Assembly: GCA_022843805.1 (NCBI GenBank)
Contig: JALHMY010000035.1
Coordinates: forward strand, 20,461-84,460
Reading direction: 5' to 3'
Length of the DNA: 64,000 nt
Origin: Fuerstiella sp.
GTDB lineage: Bacteria; Planctomycetota; Planctomycetia; Planctomycetales; Planctomycetaceae
Of the stretch, positions 9,397-16,575 are shown in pieces. Position 1 is the stretch's first letter. Each line of letters opens with the position of its first letter. The notes beneath the pieces were generated by a model that ran no database searches, had not been told where the DNA came from, and was given only the letters and a program-made list of their open reading frames with translations. The position numbers and the translations under genes are program-made.

Positions 9397-10185
9397 ATGA
9401 AAAGTGCTTACATTCCTGTATTAGCGGTCTTTCTGCTGACCAGTGGCTTAATGACCGAAGGGAGGGTTCAGGCCGGTTTGGTCACCATTTCCATCAGCAA
9501 TCCAGGCAACTCGAGTTTCTCGCTGACTCCACTGTGGTATGGGTTCCACGATGGCGGCCACGACATCTTTGACCCTGGGCAGGCGGCTTCAGCGTCGCTG
9601 GAGATGCTGGCGGAAGATGGGATCGTCAGTGGATTGCAGAGCGATTTTCTGGCGACATCTCCGACTGGCCAGCAAGGTGTCCTCGTCGCTCCAGGCGGGT
9701 TTCCTGGTGCCCCGGTCATTGAGCCTGGGGAGACCGCCAGCTTTACATTTCATCGGCATTTGGCCAATCGCTTTCTTTCCTTCGCCTCAATGATCATTCC
9801 GTCCAATGATGCGTTCATTGGGACTCCTCAGGCCATTGAGATCTTCAATGCTGATGGGAGCCTCGCGGGAGGTGGCAATAAGCGTACGCTGACTATTTCC
9901 TATGGACAGATTTGGGATGCAGGAACAGAAGTCAACGACACTCTTGGGGCTGCCTTCTCAACGGTGGGAGGCATCTCCACTGACGAAAACGGAGTTGTTG
10001 AGTTGCTGCCAGCAGGCGGCCTGAATAACTTTCTAAGTACTTTCACTCCGGCTGGCCAAATCACAAGTCTGTTTACTCCCTTGTTCGCTGTTTCAGCGGC
10101 TGAGCCTGGATCAGCTCAGCCGTCTGGAACGCCACGCTCGCATACGGACTTTTGCAAAGGGAAACGCGATCTATCTTCCTTCTGA
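9397..10185 (+). CDS. Spondin-domain exported protein with an abnormal C-terminus
   Basis: The 262-residue product starts with a signal peptide (cleavage near 'GRVQA', about residue 27). It then shows the bacterial Spondin_N pattern: 'ITISNPG'-type opening, 'LTPLWYGFHDGGHDIFDPG', 'ASLEMLAEDG', a 'PVIEPGETASFTFH' strand, 'LSFASMIIPSNDAFIG' and 'IWDAGTEVND'. The domain is a secreted or adhesive beta-sandwich. Planctomycete relatives usually end with a PEP-CTERM sorting tail. Here the frame instead runs through the start of a Crp/Fnr coding region read in another frame, and the last 30 or so residues look random. The gene seems to have lost its natural end by deletion; whether it still yields a stable protein is unknown. 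Confidence 0.75.
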   Translation: MKSAYIPVLAVFLLTSGLMTEGRVQAGLVTISISNPGNSSFSLTPLWYGFHDGGHDIFDPGQAASASLEMLAEDGIVSGLQSDFLATSPTGQQGVLVAPGGFPGAPVIEPGETASFTFHRHLANRFLSFASMIIPSNDAFIGTPQAIEIFNADGSLAGGGNKRTLTISYGQIWDAGTEVNDTLGAAFSTVGGISTDENGVVELLPAGGLNNFLSTFTPAGQITSLFTPLFAVSAAEPGSAQPSGTPRSHTDFCKGKRDLSSF

Positions 10186-10795
10186 CCAGTCCAATGGAGC
10201 GTTTTTGCTGGGAGCAGGACGCGTTCGCATCTGCTCTACAACTCCTGAAGGCAAGCAGGCAATTCCGGGCTTCGTTAAATCCGGTGAGCTTTTCGGAGAG
10301 ATGTCATTGGTTCAGGATGGGTTTCGGGAAGAGCGAGCAGAAGCCGCGGAAAGGTGTGAGGTCGTACTCCTGCCAGCCGATGAAATGCGAAACTTGATGG
10401 CCACCTGCGCGGACTTGTCCCTCGGCATTACCAAACTGATTGGTTTAAGAAGATTGCGAATCGAACGAAGGCTCAGAAGTCTGCTCTTCCGCTCCAATCG
10501 AGAGCGTTTGGGCTGCCTGTTGCTGGATCTGATTGAACAGTTCGGTAAAAAGTGTCAAACCGGTACTCTGATTGACGTGAAGCTGTCGCATCAGGAACTA
10601 GCATCAATCATAGGATCGACGCGCGAATCCGTATCAATTCAACTTGGTGAGTTTCAATCGGAAGGATTGATTCAGCAAAGCCGCATGAGGATTGTTGTTA
10701 CAGGTCTACCACATTTGTCCGCTGAGTTTGGTGGGGAGATCCAGCCGAAAGTGCGTCGGGATGCTGGTAGTCTTCCTGCCTTATCCCCGGAGTAA
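10070..10795 (+). pseudogene. Crp/Fnr-family transcriptional regulator lacking a start codon
   Basis: The frame is open from 10037 (just after TAA 10034-10036) to 10795. From about 10070 it reads as a regulator: 'CSLFQRLSLDQLSRLERHAR', then 'TFAKGNAIYLPSD', 'FLLGAGRVRICSTTPEGKQA', and 'GELFGEMSLVQDG', which is the cyclic-nucleotide-binding beta-roll. A C-terminal Crp-type helix-turn-helix follows ('LSHQELASIIGSTRESVSIQL', then 'EGLIQQ'). No ATG, GTG or TTG occurs in frame before TTG 10205, and starting there would delete the first third of the sensor domain. The upstream part overlaps the spondin gene in a different frame. The simplest reading is a deletion that removed the 5' end. A CTG start at 10052, 10088, 10100 or 10106 is a less likely rescue. 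Confidence 0.7.
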
Positions 10796-10864
10796 TCTAT
10801 AGAAAGATGACCTCAAATCGTTACGCTGCATCAGATTGGTAAAGCCGTTCGCGAGTCTCCATTA

Positions 10865-11249
10865 TGTCCAACATCCACAAACACGACGAAGACTGGCATG
10901 CTTGCCAGCCTGGAACGCTTGCCGCGAGCGTCGATTGCAACGCAGGCATTTTCTGATGCGTGCCAGCGGCGCCGGCGTGATGGGCGTGGGAATTGTTGTT
11001 ACATGGTTTCTTACCGGGGAAAGCAGCCCGCCGCAAAAAACCGGACTGGCGCCGGAGGGCAGCTTTCCTGGTGAAAAGACATATGGAGGTATCCATTGCT
11101 CGAAAGTGAAAAAGCTGGCCCGGTCGTTCCTTCAGAAGCAGCTAAGCGACTCCGAAGTCGAACAAATTAAGATTCACCAGGAATACTGTGTCTCCTGCCG
11201 GAGCTTTGTTGAGAGTTTACCCGACCCCGATTCTCATACTGATGTGTAA
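10865..11249 (+). pseudogene. Zinc-finger anti-sigma-like membrane protein, probably frameshifted
   Basis: Two frames carry one apparent gene. From ATG 10865 the protein begins 'MSNIHKHDEDWHACQPGTLA' and stops after about 30 codons. The adjacent frame continues with 'RRLQRRHFLMRASGAGVMG', a membrane segment ('VGIVVTWFL'), and a cytoplasmic-type 'GGIHCSKVKKL...FL', then 'HQEYCVSCRSFVESL' motif ending at 11249. The His-x3-Cys-x2-Cys spacing resembles zf-HC2 anti-sigma factors, and the 'CQPGTL' opening is what I recall from planctomycete members. A frameshift near 10915-10935 joins the parts. Alternative starts (TTG 10836, ATG 10960 region) would keep the second frame alone. No sigma-factor gene is adjacent. 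Confidence 0.55.
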
Positions 11250-11465
11250 CAGCCACATGTGGCGGATTTAGTACCACCAACTGAAAACTGCCAACTCGCC
11301 ACACAGCTGTCGCTTGCGTTTCCCAAATAACACGGGCTGTTGATATACCACCGTGCTTCCTGAACAAATGCAGCCGCCGGCGAACCAACAGAACGGTTTT
11401 CGACGGGACCTTTGGGATGACGCACTATGCACATGCATAGTCCTGTTCGCTTGTCAGTGACGGTG

Positions 11466-12167
11466 TCAGTCGCATTTCAGATCCTCAATAAACCTCGCAT
11501 CTGGTGTGATCTCTTTAACAGGCACATCAAGTTGGTCCGAGACAATTGAAACCAGTTTGTCCCAAACTTCAGCCGTGCTGATAATTTGCCTGGACCTTTG
11601 AACCGGATAAACTGGTGGGCGAGCGTATCGAACGATATCAGCCACCGTTTCGCAGGACGCCGGGAACGCAACAGCGAACGGCCTTGATGCCGAGTAGCCA
11701 ACAGTCAGGCATGCGATTGCCGTACAAACTGGCAACAGAATCCCCGACGCCCCATACATTGCAACTCCGCAAATAGTAGTGACGAGCAGGATCAATCCGA
11801 CGATCACCTTGAGCGTGGCAGCGAGAGAAGCAGGAAGCGTTAGTGCGGGAAGGCGAATGCACGCAAGCGACTGAAATTTTGCCCATATTTCGCGACGTTC
11901 ACTGCAAGCAATGATTGCCGACAGAGATGACGACGGACGCACATCACGTGGATCTGATGACGTCAATGACACCAGAGCATCTCGCGTAGCGAAAAATGGT
12001 GCGATTGAAGGACACACAGAATGTTTGCATTGCCGTTGCGAATCGAGCTGCGCGCAAATGACACGGTGCAGATCACCGACCGTTCGAATCCCGCTCCAGT
12101 CATCGTCAAAGTGAACCTCGAATTCGTCCTCTACCGCAAGAACCAGCTCAACGATGTCGAGTCCCAC
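11466..12167 (-). CDS. Membrane protein with circularly permuted acyl-carrier-protein halves
   Basis: I start at GTG 12167 (GAGGT upstream); a frame to 12227 exists but lacks conservation-like features. The 233-residue product opens with 'GLDIVELVLAVEDEFEVHF' plus 'IRTVGDLHRVI', which matches the second half of an acyl carrier protein (after the Asp-Ser-Leu motif). It ends with 'VWDKLVSIVSDQLDVPVKEI' and 'PDARFIEDLKCD', which matches the first half up to the Asp of that motif. Between them are a polar linker and two predicted membrane segments (about 117-138 and 141-160). The serine that carries phosphopantetheine is replaced by glycine at residue 2, so classical carrier function is unlikely. 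I believe similar proteins occur in other planctomycetes, annotated as acyl carrier proteins; function is unknown. It is divergent from the ABC transporter genes. Confidence 0.75.
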   Translation of the reverse strand: MGLDIVELVLAVEDEFEVHFDDDWSGIRTVGDLHRVICAQLDSQRQCKHSVCPSIAPFFATRDALVSLTSSDPRDVRPSSSLSAIIACSERREIWAKFQSLACIRLPALTLPASLAATLKVIVGLILLVTTICGVAMYGASGILLPVCTAIACLTVGYSASRPFAVAFPASCETVADIVRYARPPVYPVQRSRQIISTAEVWDKLVSIVSDQLDVPVKEITPDARFIEDLKCD

Positions 12168-12407
12168 AACGATTTTACCTCGCCAGCTAAAAAACTGTGA
12201 TCTCTGCGTCAGGCGATTTGCCGACATATCGATCGTGCGTTGAACTCTTCCGCTTTTTGAACTGAGCCGTTGGTCTGGAACTGTCCTTATGCAGAATCAC
12301 TCCCTGACACTCGTCGGTCAGCCAAATTTTACCAACCGGAAGAATGAGTGTCACCTGGAAATTCTGATCATGGCTTCATTCAAGCTGCCAGCCCCAACTG
12401 CTCCCGT

Positions 12408-12570
12408 CGTGGGCGAGCATTCCCGCTAACCAGCCCCCTCGAGCTCGACTCGTGGGCTTGCAGGGCCTTTGCGCCAGGACAAAGCCTGCGCAAACGCCCG
12501 CGTTCGAACGAAATCCGCCCTGGCGCAGAGGCGAGGTAAACCCACGAGGCAAGCTCGTGGGCGAGCATTC
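12408..12570. repeat. Palindromic element bounded by 15-bp direct repeats
   Basis: CGTGGGCGAGCATTC occurs at 12408-12422 and again at 12556-12570. Between them lie nested inverted arms: 12440-12459 with 12539-12557 (imperfect), and 12464-12478 with 12519-12532 (one mismatch in 14). Frames open on both strands across it are a by-product of the symmetry. It sits in the divergent promoter region between the ACP-like gene and the ABC transporter. Confidence 0.7.
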
Positions 12571-12663
12571 GCAGCAGTATTCACAAAATGTTTAATCCAC
12601 CGCGACCTGCATGACGTTGACCTCCCGAAACAGCAATTGATCGTTTTCGGAGACAACAAGCCC

Positions 12664-13509
12664 ATGCGTTCAGGTGACCGCATTCCAGCCGTGGTCGAGG
12701 CGAAAAATCTTTATTGTGCACATGGCTGGCAATATGTCATCAGGGATGTCAGCTTTCAGGTTCAGCGAGGAGAAATTGCGGTCGTCGTGGGTGTTAACGG
12801 TGTGGGAAAGTCGACGCTCCTGGCCGCCATCGCGGGTGCCCTTTCGGCCGTAAAAGGTTCGGTCAGCGTGTGCGGCAATGTCCGACGATCAAGCCCGGAA
12901 TCAGAGCGGGCGGCCCGACAGCGGACCATCTTTCTTCCTGATGATCCATGGTTTCCACGCACGATGCTCGTTCGGGAATACCTCGGCTCCGCTGCCGAAC
13001 TGTTCAATCTTCCCAAAGCAGAAGCCCTCGATCGTATTGACAGCCTGCTTAATCTTTTCGCTCTGACGGATTCAGGTCGACAGTCACTTTTCAGCCTCTC
13101 ATCCGGACAACGCAAAAAGGTCGGCCTGTGCGTTGCACTGCTGCCGGATCGCGAACTGCTTTTGCTCGATGAGCCCTTCAGTGGCGGCCTGGACCCTGCC
13201 GGGATTGCGGCACTGCAGCGAGTTCTCACGCATCGAGCCCGGCATAACGGGCAAACAATCGTGATGACAACCCCCGTTGCCGAAATCGTCAGCGAGCTGG
13301 CCGATCGCCTGCTCATTCTGAAGAGTGGTGAACTGACCGGGAATTTCAGCCGATCAGAGCTGAAGCAGCACTGTCAGGACGAAGTGATTTCAGCAAACAC
13401 TCTGAATGCTCTGATTTTCCCGGACGTGGCTGCAAGGATCGATCAGTATCTGGCTGAATCGACCGGACAGTTCACCTCGTCAGGCTCGTCTTGGTCGGGT
13501 ACCCGGTGA
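12664..13509 (+). CDS. ABC transporter ATP-binding protein
   Basis: ATG 12664 is chosen because GGAGA lies at 12649-12653 and the ABC domain begins at once; the frame extends upstream only through the palindromic element. The 281-residue ATPase has Walker A 'GVNGVGKST' (about residues 43-51), a Q-loop region near 'RTIFLPDDPW', signature 'FSLSSGQRKKVGL' (the usual LSGGQ is here LSSGQ), Walker B 'LLLLDEPFSGGLDPAG' and a switch region where 'MTTPV' replaces the usual histidine-containing motif. The missing switch histidine hints at altered hydrolysis. The stop overlaps the ATG of the next gene by one base, so the two are translationally coupled and probably form one exporter of the ABC-2 kind. 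Substrate unknown. Confidence 0.88.
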   Translation: MRSGDRIPAVVEAKNLYCAHGWQYVIRDVSFQVQRGEIAVVVGVNGVGKSTLLAAIAGALSAVKGSVSVCGNVRRSSPESERAARQRTIFLPDDPWFPRTMLVREYLGSAAELFNLPKAEALDRIDSLLNLFALTDSGRQSLFSLSSGQRKKVGLCVALLPDRELLLLDEPFSGGLDPAGIAALQRVLTHRARHNGQTIVMTTPVAEIVSELADRLLILKSGELTGNFSRSELKQHCQDEVISANTLNALIFPDVAARIDQYLAESTGQFTSSGSSWSGTR

Positions 13510-14720
13510 TGCGACTGAATACTTTTCTTCCCTTAACGACGGACACCGCCTGGACAAGCGTTCGAGGCTGCCTGAGCATCGTGCCATCCACAGCGCTCGG
13601 TATGGCAATCGCCCGGACGTTTCCCAGGCCCTCAATGCTGAGTTTTCCCGAGACTTCGGCAGTGATCGAGCAATTGCAGCAGATGCAGGATGCCTGCGTG
13701 GCTGTTTCGGCCTCGGTCGGGATGCTGTTCTTCACAATCCTTCAGCAGAGCTTTCGAAGCCCTCTTCACAGCAGAGGTATGCAAAGCTGGCTCGCCATCC
13801 ACGGCTGGAATGGCTGCATCACAAAGAGCCCGTATGGTTCAATCGTTAACGGGGCAGAATGGCTGATCCTGCTCTCCACGACCTTCTTCTGCATGTTCTG
13901 CGCGACGTCCTGTTTTGTGTTTGTTCCCCTGGCATGGTGTGCCGCGAGATTCTGCCTGCAAGGCAGGCGGCCCTGGAAACAAGCGCCGTTCATCTGTTAC
14001 ACGTTTGCAGTCGCCGCCGGTGCTGTTTTGCTATTCTCAGATCTGTTTCCGGTTTGTGTTCCTTTGGTGATTATCATGTGTGCCATCGTGCCGCGACTGG
14101 AAGCTATGGCACTTTCCGGACTTGCTCAGGATGTGTTGTCCGCCGACCTGGATCCTCAGAATCATGACCGCCAGCGTGCTGATTACAGCCCCGGAAAGGG
14201 AATCACCTGGAAGCTTTATCCCTGGTATCAGCTGCGACCTGAAGTGCGGGACTGGCGTCCTTCGTGGCACATCGCACTAACCGCAGCAACTCTGGTCACC
14301 TGGCTCATGTTTTGTATCGTCTGGCGAGGCTCCCGTCTGGTGCCTGAACCGCTGGATGGCACGCACCACCTGAAGGAAAATGAATTGCTCGCCGGGTTCG
14401 GGCTGTTTGCGGCTTTTCTGGGTGGTCTGATTCGCGTCGCCCTTTCCACCGGGTCTGTGTGGGTACCCCGACATGGTCCGATCACTCGCCTTGTGTCCAT
14501 GCGATGGATTGTCCGTTCCTCCGATCGAGCACTGCTGCCATTAATGTTTTCTGTAAGTCTCGTCCTGGTGATGGCCAGCCTGCCGGCGGGCATGCCGGTG
14601 ATAAAATTCCCGGTCACTCTGTTTTGCCTGATACTCATCTGGCTGCGGTCACCTCCGCGAGACGACGACTGGCAGCTGACATCCGAAGCAAAACTCACGT
14701 CGGTACTGCTCGGCAAATAG
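13509..14720 (+). CDS. Polytopic membrane protein, probable permease partner of the ABC ATPase
   Basis: The 403-residue product starts at ATG 13509, whose A is the last base of the upstream TGA. I see about eight hydrophobic segments, including 'SASVGMLFFTILQQSF', 'LILLSTTFFCMFCATSCFVF', 'FAVAAGAVLLFSDLFPVCVP', 'ALTAATLVTWLMFCIVW', 'GFGLFAAFLGGLIRVAL' and two near the C-terminus ('LMFSVSLVLVMASLPAG', 'VTLFCLILIWL'). I do not recognise a named family. Tight coupling to the ATPase suggests it forms the membrane part of that transporter. The protein is clearly integral; the permease role is inference from position. Confidence 0.75.
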   Translation: MRLNTFLPLTTDTAWTSVRGCLSIVPSTALGMAIARTFPRPSMLSFPETSAVIEQLQQMQDACVAVSASVGMLFFTILQQSFRSPLHSRGMQSWLAIHGWNGCITKSPYGSIVNGAEWLILLSTTFFCMFCATSCFVFVPLAWCAARFCLQGRRPWKQAPFICYTFAVAAGAVLLFSDLFPVCVPLVIIMCAIVPRLEAMALSGLAQDVLSADLDPQNHDRQRADYSPGKGITWKLYPWYQLRPEVRDWRPSWHIALTAATLVTWLMFCIVWRGSRLVPEPLDGTHHLKENELLAGFGLFAAFLGGLIRVALSTGSVWVPRHGPITRLVSMRWIVRSSDRALLPLMFSVSLVLVMASLPAGMPVIKFPVTLFCLILIWLRSPPRDDDWQLTSEAKLTSVLLGK

Positions 14721-15080
14721 TCCGAAAAGCCATCGTCGGTGCCGAGACTTAAACCACGTTGTTTCGGTTCAACGTCAGTCGGCAGAGGGATTCGGACAAG
14801 CGTCTCTTTGGACAATGTCTGCCGTATGAAACGCAATGATCGTTTAACCCGTGGCCGACAGGCCAGGCGTGAACTGGAGACTGCCTGGCCTGTCGGCCAC
14901 GGGTTAAACGAAGCGGAACTCGACGCAAAAATTATTCAACAGTCGTTCGTGTCATCTGGTGCCCTGGAGGACGGACTGGCTGTGCCTCTTTCGGTATTTT
15001 CGCACTGTTCATCGCCTTGCCAGACTGTCATTTAAGAAAGAAGCGGATTGCCAGCAATACCCTCTGCGTCGGCCGATGCG
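14721..15080. other. Convergent intergenic region; only a large palindrome seen
   Basis: This lies between the ends of the plus-strand membrane gene and the minus-strand candidate immunity gene. Apart from the inverted repeat at 14841-14910 I see no gene or RNA. Confidence 0.6.
14841..14910. repeat. Perfect 28-bp inverted repeat with 14-nt loop
   Basis: Arms 14841-14868 (beginning CGTTTAACCCGTGGCCGACA) and 14883-14910 are exact reverse complements, separated by 14 nt. It lies between convergent genes and could stop transcription from both sides, although no T-run follows. A perfect 28-bp stem suggests a recently moved or actively maintained REP-like element. Confidence 0.9.
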
Positions 15081-15593
15081 TCAGTGAGACTTGTACAGTT
15101 TACGAAACGTCCCATCCTCCATCTCCGTGAGCCACAGCAGATCGCAGTTCTCGTAACGGATCCGTGTCGGATGATCGAGAGGAAGTGCTGTTACGTTGAG
15201 AACCTGTGAACCAATTCGGTTCTTTATTCTCTCGTATTCACACTGGATACTGAAATCACCAGTCAACAGATCTGGAAAGAACTCAACAAGTAACTTCCCT
15301 GTAGTTGCAAATGGATGATTCGTTGAGCTATGGGGTCCTCGAACTCCTCGAAGTTGACGAAGAACCCAGAAAGCCATACCCGCTATTCGATTATGATCTG
15401 ATGCACTGAAGATATCGACGCAAGCGCTCGAATCACTTAACAATTCAAAAGATAGCTGAATCACGCACTTTTCCGATAATAACTCATAAACGCAGTCGTT
15501 TATCTGCGCAATCCTGAACGACAACTCCTGAGGTAATGCACCATGGAGATCAAAAACATTTTGTGTTCGCAAATGCGATTCCGTCTCTGACAT
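15081..15593 (-). CDS. Candidate immunity protein for the upstream RHS toxin
   Basis: This 170-residue cytoplasmic-looking protein has no signal peptide or membrane segment. Its ATG (15593) lies 13 nt after the stop of the giant RHS gene. An AGGAGG overlaps the last two codons of that gene, but its 16-nt spacing to the ATG is long. Composition is mixed alpha/beta and acidic, with 'MAFWVLRQLRGVRGP' and 'RIRYENCDLLWLTEMEDG' the most ordered-looking parts. I recognise no family. Small genes directly after polymorphic-toxin genes usually encode the cognate immunity protein, and this position is the whole basis for the call. It ends facing a palindrome at 14841-14910. Confidence 0.6.
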   Translation of the reverse strand: MSETESHLRTQNVFDLHGALPQELSFRIAQINDCVYELLSEKCVIQLSFELLSDSSACVDIFSASDHNRIAGMAFWVLRQLRGVRGPHSSTNHPFATTGKLLVEFFPDLLTGDFSIQCEYERIKNRIGSQVLNVTALPLDHPTRIRYENCDLLWLTEMEDGTFRKLYKSH

Positions 15594-15606
15594 ATTGAAA
15601 ATCTGC

Positions 15607-16575
15607 TTACCTCCTGGGAGGGAGTAATCGGGTAAAGGTCCCGTTCCACCTGTATTTATGAACTTGCATCAAGTAATTTACTTCACGTCCAAATACGGTG
15701 ACTTGTCCAAACTCATCCACCGTATGCATTGTCGACGAAATTACCACAATTTCATCCCCGCGTTCAGCAGCAGCCTTGAGCCATGGGACGTTGTAGAGTT
15801 CAAAGAAGTCATCGACGGTCGGAGCCCTGTGCCGTACCGATTCCATGTCGATATGCAGCACATTGAATCCACCCGGATTTGCTGCCTTAAAGCTTTGCAG
15901 TATCTCCTCATGAGTTCCTCGCAGGGGTGAAAGATTCAATTCTCTTTTAAGAAGCAGAATATCGGACCAGTCTCTGCCAATGATTGTCGTCGTTTTTCCT
16001 GGCGTTGAGTAAATGTAGGTGCCCGATGTGGGTCTGTAAAATACAATCGGAGCCAGCAGGTTGCGATTGCGAACGGGATCGCTGATCTGAGGATGATTCA
16101 CTTTCCAGTAAACATCCTCATGCTCAGGAGATAACCGTGGCCTGACAGACGGAAGACCCGATCCCGGAAAAATGCTCTGGCCCGGAAGAGGCCCACGATT
16201 CTTTGGGGAGATCGCACCCGGGTACAGCGACAGAGCAAAGCAGGCAGTACGAATTGCCAGCTGCACGACGTCCCGGGATGTCTGCAGGGTCGCCTGAGCA
16301 CCAATAACAGCAATCACCGACGCAATCGAGTGGAACATTGCATATTGCTGCGGGACCGCAGAAAGTGCAGCTCCCAGAACAAAACCCAGTGCTGTCGCAT
16401 AACGGGCTTCAGCGATCGCCGCTGACTCCGGGTCGGCTCCCGGAGTATAACTGGCTGTGTACCAGCCATCTGTGTATCCGCAAACATACCCCAGTGCAGC
16501 GCCAGCCGCGGCGTTGGCAACACGGACCGCACGGTCCTGAAAGGACGCATACGATACAATCGCCGTGCGCCCGCT
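15607..16575 (-). other. RHS C-terminal tip: pretoxin helices plus candidate toxin domain
   Basis: This sub-region of the RHS gene follows the core-closing 'DPSGR'. It first encodes alanine/glycine-rich hydrophobic helices ('VANAAAGAALGYVCGYTDGW', 'ATALGFVLGAALSAV'), then a proline-rich linker. The last 180 residues or so contain 'TTTIIGRDWSDI', 'GFNVLHIDMESV', 'FFELYNVPWLKAAAERGDEI' and 'FGREVNYLMQVHKYRW'. The pattern (Asn-x-Pro-Trp-Leu, Arg-Gly-Asp, then Phe-Gly-Arg-Glu-Val-x-Tyr-Leu) recalls a tip seen on other bacterial RHS proteins, but I cannot name a characterised activity. Toxicity is inferred from architecture and from the adjacent small gene. Confidence 0.6.

Noticed and set aside
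12348..12568. Overlapping small genes on both strands upstream of the ABC ATPase
   Set aside because: They are mirror products of the palindromic element and share no features of real proteins.
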